A stretch of DNA of 64,000 nucleotides from Stratiolaelaps scimitus (Eukaryota; Arthropoda; Arachnida; Mesostigmata; Laelapidae), in assembly GCA_019614645.1 (NCBI GenBank), contig JABWDB010000031.1:1550001-1614000 (forward strand), in the 5' to 3' direction. Below are positions 1-13,179 of this stretch, piece by piece (position 1 is the stretch's first letter; the number at the start of each line of letters is the position of its first letter). The translations under genes were made by a program, and so were the position numbers. Under the pieces are notes generated by a model. It ran no database searches, was not told the DNA's origin, and saw only the letters and a list, made by a program, of their open reading frames with translations.

Positions 1-949
1 GTTCAGAATTTGCACGCTCAATTAGAGCCACGCAGAGATTCGTTCAGTTTCACGTGTACGGATTCGCTTAATGCGTCCCCTCGTCAGACGGTGACCATCG
101 AAATTTTGCCAGCGAACGACGAACAGCCGTACCTGAACATCGATGATGTCACAGTGTTGGAAGGCAAGGTAGCCCCGGTCAAAATTAAGGTAACGGATAG
201 AGATCTTCCGAAAGACTCACTCACGTTCCAGTTGACGAGCCCACCGAGCAGTGGAACCGTTGGACTCCTCAAAGCCAACGGTGAACTTCAATCTGTCGAG
301 GAGTTCACCGATGAGGATGCCGATCGGGTAGCGTACCAACAGGATGGCTCAGAGGTGAGCTTCGACTCGTTTGAACTCACCGTATCGGACGGGGTCCATA
401 GCGTCGCGTTCACGGCAAGAGTACACGTGCTCGCGGTGGATGATGAGCAGCCTCACGTTGTGGTCAACAAGGGCCTCGAGCTAGGACCTAAAGGTATCGA
501 AGAAATTGGAGAGAAACACCTAAAGGCACAGGACAAGGATAGCCCAGATGAACGAATTCATTTTGTCGTTGTACGACCGCCACGCCATGGCAAGGTGTTG
601 ATCGATAGCGAGGAGACGAACAGATTCACGCAAGAGGATATCAAGAACCGACGAATCAAGTACCATCATACGTCTCAGCTATGCTGCTCCAACGATTCGT
701 TCGCATTTAAAGTCACTGATGGCTACAACACTGGCCCGGTGCAGAGTTTTTCCATCGACGTCTTGCCACCCAATATCGAGGAAGGATCTCTAAAGCCCAA
801 GAGCATATCGCTAAGTTCGGTAGCGTTCGGCTTCCGTTCGTCGTCAAATTATTCCGCCATCCTCAGTGAACGGGACCTAAGTGAGCATGGTGTGGACTGG
901 CTCCGAGTGCTACAGGAACCCACAAATGGAGAGCTACATTTCAGAGAAG
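1..949 (+). CDS. FRAS1/FREM-type extracellular matrix protein, internal exon of CSPG repeats (partial)
   Basis: The frame is open from base 1 (codons start at 1), so the exon or its 5' part begins outside the window. It encodes about 316 residues made of CSPG/NG2 repeats. Numbering from base 10, the tail of one repeat ends at ANDEQPYL (35-42). A second runs to AVDDEQPHV (142-150), with FTDEDADRVAYQ at 99-110 and SFDSFELTVSDG at 117-128. A third has FTQEDIKNRRIKYHH at 206-220, NDSFAFKVTDG at 228-238 and DVLPPNIE at 250-257. A fourth starts and is cut at NGELHFRE (306-313). The recurrent D-x-Q-P linkers, FTQ-D-I boxes and D-S-F-x-F-x-V-x-D-G strands are typical of FRAS1/FREM proteins. These are secreted or membrane-anchored basement-membrane proteins in vertebrates. 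The exon ends at AAG|GTACGT in phase 1. CSPG4-like proteins also have these repeats, but the N/D-D-E-Q-P linkers favour FREM. No calcium-binding or enzymatic site is implied. Confidence 0.88.
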
Positions 950-989
950 GTACGTAATGCCCACTCATATCTATATATATATATATATA

Positions 990-3900
990 CTATACATACA
1001 TAACACATTATAATCGTATGATAACGAATAGTATGTTCGGGAAGACTGTAGTCTGGTATAGTGATGTACAAAATGGACATTTTGCATCTTCTTGATACGT
1101 TTAGTGGTGATTTCGTGACGACCTAAGATCAAATTCGTTTTGATTCGAATCAACTAAGCAGTGAAATTTCGTCTCCTCCTATGTACTATTACATAACAGC
1201 GTCCTGATCCCGCAGTTCGTGCCATCAAACCTCGAACGAGAGGTCTTTATCACTTGACAGTTCAACACCATCTTATACTGATGTTGATCATTCCTCGAGT
1301 TCCTCACATGAAGCCGCAGTCGAATTCACAGAGCCTTCGATCGGCGCGAAGACGCTACCCCGTCCTCGATAAGCTAACGCCTATCGTAATCGCTGCGGGC
1401 AATTGACTGAAACAGTTTTGATCGGGATCTCGAGATATACAACTGAGTGGCAGTATATGCCCCCCCCCTCCGGGGGCGCGCGCGCGCCCTACTCCGCACA
1501 CTTGTGTCTCAGAGGTGCGGTCATCGTTAATGCGCATGTTCACATGTCTCGCCTGACTGACATGGTTGGCCGTTGCTAATCGTCTGAACAATGCGCAAAA
1601 CATTTCGCATCTTGAGTATCGCCTACGTCTCCTCGTTCCGTTCTCTAAAGCCTTGAAACCTCAACGCGCTGATGGGTGGTTAGCTCGTGCGGGCTATCCA
1701 ATCCCATGGGAGGCGAGAGCAAACACATCGATTTGAGATCTGATAGAGCATCTTCGGCTGTCGCGCCTCACCCGTCAACGGAGCGTGGTGATACCCCGTC
1801 GAGCTCAGCGTCGGCCAGCGAGCCGTCGCTCTGGCGAGCTGGCGATGCGACCGAGGTCGGCGTATTCGAGATTGCACAAATGCTTGGCGATTTCGTACGG
1901 CGACAGCCTCACTCGCCGGCAACGGGCTCGGCTCCGCCGCGTCCAGGTGTTATAAACATGCGAACGACCGAATTGGAGCACCCTGCCGCCGTTGCTCCTA
2001 CTCGAAAGCCAGCCGTGATCAGGCGACCGCGATAAGGCTCTAGCCGACGACTGTGGACATAACGACGCTTTCTTCACATGGGTGTGGGTCGACCTCAACT
2101 GTGTACCCATCTCGGCTTCGGCAGCGGCGACTCTCCAACAGTGGAATTTCGATGAGGCAATCCAACAGAGGCCACTTGCACACGATAACAATCTCTAATC
2201 TTCATCTCACACCAATTGTTGCATACGACGCCTCATAAGGCAAAGTGAAGGAAAAAGGCGCGAATTCTAAATGGAATGCGCACAACGACTTGTTCTTCTT
2301 ACTGCAGCCAGCGGAGCCTATTGCCCGAGCGAATGTGGGCAATTGTTTTTACAAACCGACAAGGCTTAGTTCCATATATATGTCCTATGCTCCAGTGCTA
2401 CTGAATGATTAGTTTGTTGGGTAGGTTCCCGTGTTTCGAACGCTTTAGGTAAAAGTTTCAAAAAGCTAAGTAACTCACAATCCTCCTACTCTATTGTTGT
2501 TTACTATTACTTTCTCCCACCTCTCGACCAAGTGTTTGAATCTATTCCCCGCTGAATTGGATGGGTTTGCCATTGAAGAGATGGTTCAAGCAATTTTTTG
2601 AGGTGACCTTCATTCGGAGAACGACTCTCACGACTCACATGTAATAGTTTGGAAGCCGTGAACGGAAAAGATGCTAATCTGTCGGGGCTGCGAGGGGAGT
2701 AGACTACGGATTCGGGCGCTGGAGGACTTTCCGTCGACTCGCGTATCCCACGACTGTTCTGTAGAGAAATCGATCACAATTAGAGAGTGGTGAACAGCCA
2801 AAATTGCCATGTTTAAACTTTGCAAGCCACTCCCAAGATGCGCTTTCAGCTAGCGAATCTTCCCCGTACACAGCACAGATGTACCGAGCTGCTCTAGCCG
2901 CGTTTCGACCTATTCCAAAAGGAATTGTAAAGTACATGTTGAAAATGCACTTTTTCCCAGCCGAAATCTCCATATTTATATTCGAGAATCGCTATGAGGC
3001 ACAGGTATGCAGCAACCAGAAACACTTACCACTGGATTGTAACGGTGACACGGCCCGTCTAAACGGTGATGATCACACTGCAGCCAAACAGCGAGAAGCG
3101 AAAAGGTCCGGGAGGGGTCCGGCAGGGGTAAAACGGCGGAAACTTTTCCGGAGACCTAATACTATGATAAAATACAATATATAATAACACCTGACGATGT
3201 CGGCTGCATGAAGCTGCCAAAGAGGCCCTCCTGGCTGTCTTGCGCAGTTCGTCTTTGCAGTCCGGGGTCAGTCCGCTCAGTGGCACAGAATCCTGTCCAC
3301 ATCGTTCTTCTCCACGGCGTTCCACCGCATTAATCGTGGTCGGTCTTGGCTCGCGATTTCAGCAGGCGCGCCCATCTGCATAAGTATGTGTGTACTTAGC
3401 GCTAATCCGCCAGAGTATTATGAAAACTTTTCACGTATCTTGGAAAGATGGTGTCACCGCATACTGACGCGCCATATTGTTTAAAGCTGAACCTACCTAC
3501 GGTGAGTCTCGACATAATTTAAGATTATAAATGGTAATTGTACAGCGAGCCTTGTCCGTGTGCTAGCCTGCAGGGTAGAAATCTACCTGTTTCAATAACA
3601 GAGCTTTATGTTCAGAGTATCTTGGCGTGTTATCTTATCGCCTCTATCGAGTGAGCAGGCACGTCAGAACGGTCCATCTTCCCGTCAAAGGGCGTATGCT
3701 TTTATTTCTTCTTATGATTGTTTTTGCTACACGTATGGTACAGCGTCGACCCATCTATTTATAACAGCAGCGATATGTCTCTTCATTCCCTCCCGTTACA
3801 TGAGCACCGTGTCCGAAATCTATATCGGGCAGGACATATTTACTTTGTTACTATAATCATATAGCTACCATCGTCCTTGGCGATTGCGCGTCGCGCTAGA

Positions 3901-4930
3901 AACTCGTGGCGTCCATGTATTCGATTGGTTATACCTGTGTACCTACCTATGTCAAGGGGAAAAATGTATTAGCGCTTCTGCATTGTGGCAACATACAACA
4001 ATACTGGCCGCAGCATTATTGATGCCCTTTTACGTTTACTTTTACCTAAACCTTTACCTTTACCTTTTCGGATCCAAGTGTTTCGGATCCAGCTCACCCA
4101 ATCGTACCCGAGAATTTACCCTGGTTCAGGAGTGCGCATATGTTCGGTTCATTAAGAATAAAGAGAGATGTCTCTCCTTGGCTTCTCGAAGCCATATCAC
4201 CAGCTCATGATGAACCGGAAATGTACCAAAAATCGAAAAGCTACCCAGACGGGCCCAAGTGGTAACCGCTCTACGAAGTTCTGCTTCGCGTCGGCCACCT
4301 CTGGGGAACTTCATCGAGCGAAGCTGAGAGACGACGTTGTGTACAAGCGACACCTCACAACTGTGTAGCCAGCCGTCGGACGGCGTCTCCACCAGTGTTG
4401 TCGATCCCGCAAATATTTATTCTCCGATTGAAGAACGGAACCCACCTCCCCGCCTAGGTTTGCTGTTTCGCCCTTCGACCACCTGATGTTGTCACTATAA
4501 AACGTCAACCTCTAGGCTTCGGTGACCACTTTGACGATCGTCTGTAAGAGCAGGAAGCCAGCCGGCCAGCCCATGAGATATTGGGTGTACTCGTAAACGT
4601 TCGTCTGTGATCAAAGCAAACGCCCAAATCGTGGCGTGTCGTTGTAGTTGTCAATTTTGATTGAGTGCCGCTTGATTTGATTGGACTCGATTTATTGATA
4701 AACAAAGGGGCCAACAATTGTGTCCAGGTGAAGTGTGCAGATGGAGTGTGCATTATAATAGTAAGCATGCCCGTTAGAGAGGGGCTCAGTGGAGGCATAA
4801 TGGACTAAAGAATTGATATTTGTAAACACTTCGATGGCATAAACAACCGCCACTTGCGACTAGAGACGCTTTTTTTAAATCTTAAGGGCTAACCCGCAGC
4901 CTTAAACATTTAACCTAGTCCACGGTACAA
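990..4930. other. Intronic stretch, no gene recognised
   Basis: There is a GC-rich patch at about 1440-2200, starting with a C8 run and a GCGC run, with short overlapping open frames on both strands. None matches a family I know. Around 4030-4090 there is a short degenerate TTTACC-like run. Nothing else stands out. Confidence 0.4.
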
Positions 4931-4940
4931 CTGCTTTCAG

Positions 4941-5085
4941 CATAAGGCTTCATAAGACGGACAGCCCCTTTTTAAATGCAAATATGCAACGATGGGGAGC
5001 GAACCCGTGCACCTACGTGTCCATCCTCCGATTGCAACGCTGACGCACACCAATGGACCACCAGGCCACCAAAGGGCTCGACTGG
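4941..5085 (-). repeat. tRNA-derived SINE-like element, copy A
   Basis: Read on the minus strand it contains GGTGGCCTGGTGGTCC, GCGTCAGCGTTGCAATCGG, a B-box-like GGGTTCGCTCCCC, then CGTTGCATATTTGC and a GTCCGTCTTATGAAGC tail. Copy B, about 580 bp away in the opposite orientation, shares the same blocks in the same order, including the non-tRNA tail. This argues for a dispersed tRNA-derived repeat and against a functional tRNA gene. The acceptor stem is not paired, so it was not called as a tRNA. Confidence 0.55.
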
Positions 5086-5623
5086 TCAGAGGCTTAACAT
5101 CCACCAACTGAGCATGTAAGTCGCTACATAGCACAGTCGAACAATTGTATAATAGCCGTGTGTCATTTGTCTCTTCCGTAAAACCTGATGAATAAGCAGA
5201 TGGCAATGAAGTCACAAACATCGACTTCTCAATCGTGTATCCAAAGATGAACGTGCGTCTCTCATTGAACACAAATTTGTCGAAATGGATGATTTATGAG
5301 CTGGCCGTGCCATGGCCTTATCTCGACGCCAAACTGCTTATAGCGCTATTGATTATGCGTTTGACTATGTAGAACTCCAATGCGCCAGGTATAACTAACT
5401 CGGATACATTTAGGCGATGTAGTGAAATCGTACATTTCGCCAAGAGCACTGTTGTTGTTGTGAATCTCCAGTTTTGATAATTGCTCTGTTGTCTTCGACT
5501 AGGTATTGAAGTATCTTTATTGTTCTATCGTTGAACATACTGCGAACTTACGTGCAACTGTTAGTGCTAGAAAATAACGAATGTCGAGTTGGCTAAAGTC
5601 GATAAATCCGGATCGTTACTCTT

Positions 5624-5655
<32 letters not shown>

Positions 5656-5660
5656 TGTTA

Positions 5661-5800
5661 AGGCCGGTGTCCTGGTGGTGCGTCAGTGTATACCTGCCTT
5701 GCAATCGGAGGTGTAACACGTGGGTGCACACACGGCTTCGATCCCCACCCGTTGCACATTTAGCGTTTAAGGGGTCCGTCTTTCGAAGCATCGCGAGAAA
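5661..5800 (+). repeat. tRNA-derived SINE-like element, copy B
   Basis: It has GTCCTGGTGGTGCGTCAG, CTTGCAATCGGAGGTG, a B-box-like GGCTTCGATCCCC, then CGTTGCACATTTAGC and GGTCCGTCTTTCGAAGC. The order and most bases match copy A on the other strand. It follows directly after a (TA)n array (5629-5654). It is probably RNA polymerase III-derived and old, judging by the divergence between the two copies. Confidence 0.55.
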
Positions 5801-7369
5801 TCGCGACGAAGGCCGCAAGGATTACAGAGCGAGCAAGGCTCAACGCTGACTCTGTTTGTGTATCTATTGATATACAAAGCTGGTCTGAGAAGTATTTATT
5901 TATAGATGAGACAGAGAGAGAGAGGTCGTTGCCGACGATGAAATCAAATACTAATTTTATAGATAACATAATCGTACGCCATTACGGGAGACCTGCTTTG
6001 GTGACAACAGGACTCGTTAACCAACTTGAAAAAATCCAATCGTATTCCTTCTCATGGGGAAAACATCATGGTCAAACATGCATCTATATGCACCCATTGA
6101 GCTCTGTACTCGCACGTCAAAGATGACAATGGGCATTAAGCACATCGCGCTCTATTCTCCAATTAATGTGTAATACTGATATCTGATTGTTCTTTGTAGT
6201 ATATTGCATTGGTGTTTATTTCAAACAATACAAGCCTACAACAAGTGGTATGTATGACATGACGGCATTTTCACCATCAGTTATATTTGGCCCGCAACAG
6301 CTGCGGTAGCATCGGTGTCTTAAACCGGGAGCTATATGGCGATCCAGCCTAGCGAGCATTCGCTCATGTGCGAGCCTTCCTTTCTTCCTAATTTCGGCCT
6401 ACGCTGGTACAATTCATCATACAACCGATCTCAATAGTATCGTAAATACTATAATTAATCTACGACGTGGAGCAGATTCATATATGCATACATTCTGCCA
6501 TACATTTGTTCAGCCCATCTGTTCGGGATATTGCACATTTTCAATGGGTCGATCAGCGTTCCTGCCTCGTTCATGCTCGTTCGCTGGTCGAATAACACTC
6601 TCATCACGCTATACGTTTCAGTAGAGGAATCTGTGTTCTCGACATGATCATAGACGGTCATTGACGGCGAGCGGATGTCCTGCAGCACACGGCGCGGACG
6701 CTGTTGGCCTGACCAACAGAGCACACTTCGTCTGCTCGGCGACTGGCGACCGAGTGTCCCTGCGTTGGTCCCCTCATCGGCCTGCTGACTGTCATCCTGC
6801 AGAATGTCCAGCAACAGCAGCAGCAGCAGCGCATATGGCCGCCCCGCCCCTATGGTTGAAATGCTCCGATAGAAGACCGTGCAACATGAGCGGTTCATCC
6901 TATGGTGTCGCTTGCCACCGTGGAGCCATTGCTCCTAGCGCAGGAGAACAAAGTGCTATATGTTAACAGTTCGACGTCGTTGGGCCGATACTTGCAAACG
7001 CTGGCTTCCAAAGCGCTCACTGTTCGCCGCTGTTTGCACGACACCCGGCGACAGCAATAACAGCCGCAGCAGCAACATGTGTTTGTGTATCGCTCAGTAT
7101 CGACGCTTGGCTCATCATTGTCCCATGCGCCGCATAGCTTCTGTGTCAGTGGCCACGGCCAACCTGGCCTGAGTGTCGTGTTTTTCCTTCATATCTGATA
7201 GCGTTGCGCAGAAGGCTTATGATGCCGCATGAATAGCCAGCTGGTCACGTAGTGTCACAGAGTGAGAGATACCGCAGACAGGTTGGAAGAGGTCGAGCGG
7301 AATTCGATGTTCATGATGATGTGGGACCATTATCACTTCTCGAAGAGAGACCGAGAGGCAATTGCCCCC

Positions 7370-7400
<31 letters not shown>

Positions 7401-7588
7401 CGGTCAGTAGTGTCACTGAACAGCCTATTGCAAGAAACATAATATAACGAAATGATGTTTATAACTTGACGATGATATTTCGGTGGAAATCCTTCGCATG
7501 TATAGATGTCACCACCGAAAGCACCAAAGAGGTGCCTCTCTTTTGTTGGATTTTTATTTTGAGAATCTGTACCACACTCCTAAACGTC

Positions 7589-7625
<37 letters not shown>

Positions 7626-10600
7626 GGCTACTTACGCTTCCTGTGCTGTCGAACACTACAGCTAGCAACTTGGTGTGCAGTTTCTAGTCAGATATACGTT
7701 TACGAATGGGGGCCTGCGTTTACCGGACGAGATGGCTTGATCAATACCTAAACGGACATGATGGATATTGAATAGCAGTCAACGGGCAGGCATAAACCTT
7801 ACTTTATTTTAGAGTGCTTAGGAACAAAGGTGTTTAGGTTCCCCGATATACGTTGGCAGATCGAATGGCTAAGATGATTCGAGAAGCTCCCACGAACTGT
7901 TCCAGCTTGAACAGAAATCATTAATGCCAATATTTACTCCTTTACACATTACATATAGTAAAGCCAGAGTGGATTTTCCTCATCGCGGGAAGTTTGAACT
8001 TTTGAACTTCTCTCAAGTAGTTGATGTATGCATGTAAGAATATGTACGCATGTCATATATAATGCCCCCATAGAATAATTCACCGGAGCGATTTATTTAT
8101 CAATTCACTGAACGCGTTCACAAATAGCTGAGTGAAAACATCATGTATTTAGCAGTTGTATTAGTAGCAATATACCTTGGAGTGATATACAGAGGTAGTT
8201 CCAAGCTCTGTCACACGGCGAAACAGCTGAGTTCAATCAGCGCAAGAATTCTTAAATAAAGTACTTAGTTGTATGCCAACGGTGGTGTGGAGCGGGTGGC
8301 TCGATTTACAGACGGTTTCGGCCCATCCAATCCACGATGGGATTAGTGATAGACCGAGCTAGTGGCAATGGCTAATGTAATCGAAGGACTCTAGGACATT
8401 TTCTCCTCCGTTTCGATAATGAGAGCCCACAAAAGCGAAACATATCTAGAGCTGTACACCTGATTCCGTTGTATGGTATCCGCAAACGGCTGCCTAGTGC
8501 TATTGTTGGGTTTTACGCGTATTGTGGGAGTTTGCTCATTGGCGATTATGGAGGCGGCAGCAATCTATCTTCGGGCGGGCACCCTGTACACATACACACC
8601 CATATACATCAGGCGGGATAGAGGAATAAATGGTTTTGCAAGGGGTCAAGTGATGGCACTACATGCTTCGTTTGAGTGGCATTGCTTTTGGCGTACGTAG
8701 TGGTGAAGGCTACCATGAATGCTGAAGGTGGTATTCAATTGTAAGTAGTTGTTCATACGTGGTCTTCCCCTGTCAGTCAGAGACAAATGGCTGCAACCGA
8801 AGCAACCGCGTCATCGATTAGTTGAGCCAAGGCGAATCGTCGCCGGAATAGATTCGCTGGGTAATGTTGCCATCTTGATGAGGTTTCTGGCAATGATTCA
8901 TGAACGACTAAATAACCATAATTACAATTAATATAGTGAGACACGAGTGGCGGACTTGGTTTAACTCGGTATGACTGGAATCGATCACACATTTTTTGTA
9001 TAGGAACAAATCGACTAAATACATACGTATCAGTGGGTGGGCGCAATGACAATTGTTGTCGATTTTGATATCTCAATGTTGTCTCTCATATGCGGGACTT
9101 CGATTTGGCAACTCAGCCCTCAGCGTCCCACGTCGTTGCAAACAGCCCTTATATTCCTTACGAATCATCAAAAAGCAATGTCTAACATGTTGAATACGGT
9201 ACATTGTCGAACGCTAACCAGAAAACGCTCGAACGAAACTGGGCCCTCCGTGCGGGCCGTCTGGAGCATCTGGAGATCTGACGAATTCCTGTTATTCAAA
9301 TACATACCGGCAGACATTTTCAGAGCAAACATCTGGTGAGTGGCTCACAGAAATGCTGAAACTCGGAGCGCGGTGGTTAGTGTGTGAGGCATTACGGCGT
9401 CCCGTTCACTTCTGAGCATCGACGACGAGCTCTCCCGAGTTCCACTGAATCAGCAACTCAAAGGATAATAAATATAATGTATGGTTTAACCGACGGAAAA
9501 AAAAACATAATGGTTTAACTGTTGGAAACCCTGAACTAAGTGGATATTGTCGTATTCTATTGTCTATTTTTAGAAAGTACATTCGAACGAGGTCGCTCGA
9601 AGAAGACCGCCCGTGAAAACCAGTTTACGTTACGTACCACGTTTAGAATTGCGGTATTATTCTCGATCTCGTGGGAGTCCGCTGTTCAGTAGGCCTTATT
9701 CAGGCTTATTATTTATGACTAGGCAATCTAACCGCGTGCCGCTGTTAGGGTTTTCCTAATGAACTAATGCTTCATAAGTTCACATCAACAGGCCTATGTG
9801 GTCAAGGGGGTTCCAGCCGGCATTTTAATGAACAATTAATAGGCTAGAAGAACAGTAGATTTGGAGAACCATCACAAGGTGATTCCCCATATCTGAAATA
9901 ACCCATGAGCCTGCCCAACCTCTCGTGGTGATATTGTCGTTGTAACCATCTGTCATTTGTGTGGCAAGGTAGCTAGCTAATCGTTCAGATGTTCGCTTAG
10001 TCGGAAGTTCATGGAGGGCGAACCCTTTCGAGAATCGACCACTTTGTTCTCTGGAGAAAAAACTGCTAAGGGGGCAATTGATGAACGGGTCAAACTGCGT
10101 TAATTAGAAGAGAAGCACAACATCCACCAGCCAGTGTCGATGCTACGGACGACCTAACTAGGCGAAGTGCATTGGATGGGATGGCTTTCGGTTGCCGATG
10201 AGAGGACCTATCCTCAGTGAACGAAATGCTGTTTTATTGAGAACAACTAACTAGTAATTCCTAATACACAGGGACTTTCCTTCTTCTCTACGTCATAATT
10301 GAATTGTAGATTATGCTTTTTATCAAACCATCAATCATATATAGCATGACTCGAAACAGACAACTACTGCGTACGAGTCTGGACGTAGATCAGTTGGCGG
10401 GTACGAGCACACATTCAATGTTACTGAAGCTGGGCCATGATCCTTTGCAGTTACAAGGCGGAGCGAACGGAGACACCCAAGGTATGATGTTTCTATCCGA
10501 TACGAACTCGGAGTCACATATTAGGAAAAGTAGCGTACACAGGTATCAGCTCGCCCAAACAGTTGTTCGTCCTTCCTCATAACTTCTCATAACTTAAAAA

Positions 10601-12917
10601 CCCTCTCGTTTACCGTATACCTCGATTTTTCAAGATCGAAAGTTCTCCCTAGATTTATTTTTGGCTTCGCTTGTTGAGATACAGAACAACTTCATTTGCC
10701 CGAAGTAAATAAATAAGCAGTGGAAAAAAATGTGACCGATTGCGCCATTGTCGCAGGCTATAAGATATCCGAGTGTCTCTGAGTATCGACGCCTTTTGGT
10801 GGAGGCCTCGTTTGTATCTTCCGTTCGATACAGGGCATTGCGGTCGTACTTAATTGACTTTTGATGATAAACTTTGCCTTCGACATCATTTTCACACTTT
10901 ATGACACAAAACATAGCAACAATTCTCACAAGTTCACTGGAACCCTTTCAAGATCAAGGGAAAGCTGATTACGTGACGATTAAATGAACCGCACGGTGCG
11001 CCCGCATATGCCAATCCGTTAACATTATATACAATACTGTTAACGACAGAACAAAAAAAGCAAACAATAATTGGGATAAAACCTGCCATCTATTAAAAAC
11101 TTTATTAATTATATAATCAAGCTATTGTAAATTTGCGGATCGAGCACGAGTAGATTTCATACTTATATATCTGTATTTGAAGGTGGACGAGGGGGCTGAC
11201 GGGTGGTATCAACACATCTTTCCATAATAAGCAGGCCCATTCGTTGGCGAAATATAGTCGTCAATCTTATCAGCTTTCGTCTGCGCGACTGCCGGCTCGC
11301 CTTCAGCTGCCTCTCCGTCTCTCTGATCCAGCATCTCTGCGACACCGACACGCCGCCCTATGGCGAGAATGGGACAAGCTGAAATTATACAATTTCGCTG
11401 ATAGAACTAATTCTATCAGATTTCGTTTGGCGTAAGTACGAGCCGCTGTACACGAGACGAGGCGGACCTTGTGGGCGGGCGGTGTGGTGGACTTGCTTTT
11501 GAGTGGAGTCTCGTTCATGATCAGTGCGACACTTCACGTCGTATGCCATTCTATTTAATCTGCTGGGTTTATGACTTTTAGCTATTCTTAGCACTTGAGG
11601 GATACGATGACGAGGTAAAGGGCGGCAGCACTGATTTCATCGAAGTGTCGATGAATGGCTGCTTCGATACGCACAGACAGCGTACGTCCATTATGAATCA
11701 ACTATTGAAGCGGCTGACGACTAAATGAAAGTAGTTAATGAAAATCAAGCAAATCGAATTGTCGCCCACTTTTATCATTGAATATACTCATATTTAGTAA
11801 TCGTGAGATTTTATTATGGCAACAGGCGAAATCACTTGACAATAGATGTCAACTCGATTTTGTGCTACGGGTGCTGAGTGTCTTTGGGACAGTTCTTCCG
11901 CCCAGGGTACAGTCCAGAGCAATGATATATCGATCTGTACAATGATGTAGGTTGGATGTGGCATGATCATTTGTTTAATTTCGTCTGTTTTCTTTTTGTT
12001 TTCATAATCAATGTGATTTGTTTTCTATATCACGACAACCGAAGAATCATGGCGTCATAGTATCGAGGCTAGTTTGTGCCGCGGTTCCATGCACAGACAG
12101 CGTTTGTTTCAATAGAACAACATGTACAATACGATTTATGTTTAGAGCGATACAGCTTTGCTCGACGTTCAGAACGATATATTAAAAGCTTTTGTGTTTC
12201 TTGAGAACGAACAAGCTCCGTTTGAATAGGGAGAGGACAGTGGCTTCAGAACAAGAGAAAAAACACACGGAATTTCCACGATCTTAGACTCTACGAGTGC
12301 CAAGCCTTCGTTTTCAAGGTAATTAATAGCCAAATGAGAAAAATTCCGAAACAGTTGAAAATACCCCAGAAACCTACCCTGATTTGTTCGTGAGGTCCCG
12401 AGAATCAGCGCACATATTCGAACTTGCCTCATAGGGACAAATAGTAAAATTCGAATACAAAACCATCATCTCAATGTATGATAACATGTCCTCAGTTAAC
12501 ATTTACTGACATTTGTTTTCGAACTGCTGTTGCGTTTTCGATGCAATAGTGAGAATCCTGATTGCTCCTGCTGAATGATACTGAAAGCACAGAGTACATC
12601 GTCGGGACTAAATTAAATTGAGCGTATCTTGAGCAATCCTGCTATAAGATACTAAGCAATACTCTTGAGCATTCTGGGAGATTTCTAGAAGTTTGTCTAC
12701 CAATTGGCAATGTGATGTCATATTCCCAGGAGATTAGATTTATCTGAAGGCTCTAGGAACAATAGTCTGGGTTTAACCCAATGCATAGCTTTCCCGGAAA
12801 GGTTTGTGCCATACACAAGCTTTTCTCACTGTGGGCGTACACTGCGGCTCAGTACAGGCAAAGTATTTCACGATCTAAGCAATTATTCGTACTCATTACC
12901 TTGATTTGATTCATGAT
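5801..12917. other. Intronic stretch with (TA)n arrays, no gene recognised
   Basis: (TA)n arrays occur at about 7376-7399 and 7592-7624, and a short (CAG)n run near 6811-6830. A possible spliced open segment at 11234-11431 is discussed under findings. No protein family is recognised. Confidence 0.4.
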
Positions 12918-13128
12918 AATAAATAAAAATTATTATTCAGATATTTAAATTCGTCATCGTAATAAATAAAACCCTTATTCATAAAATTAAATTCATCATC
13001 ATTATAATAAATAAATAAAATATCTTCATATAATTCAGTCAATCACAATAAAAACCTTTATTCATACAACTCAATTATCATTATCTTAAATAAAAACTCA
13101 AATTCATACAATTTAATTAATCATTATA
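12918..13128. repeat. AT-rich minisatellite, five imperfect units of 41-45 bp
   Basis: Units start at about 12918, 12961, 13006, 13047 and 13088. Each begins AATAAATAAAA or close to it, continues with TTATTCATA and AATTCATCAT-like blocks, and ends in TCAT/ATTAT. The array stops about 50 bp before the mariner terminal repeat at 13180. Confidence 0.75.
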
Positions 13129-13179
13129 ATTATTATCACTTCGTGACTAGTGGTCCCAACATGTACCACGCTAATTATA

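Noticed and set aside
1676..2035. 119-codon plus frame in GC-rich DNA
   Set aside because: It is Pro/Ser/Ala-rich, has an overlapping minus frame of 128 codons, and no family signature or splice context.
9004..9335. Possible exon between TTTTTTGTATAG and CTG|GTGAGT
   Set aside because: All frames from the acceptor meet a stop quickly. The frame open at the donor begins after a stop at 9016-9018.
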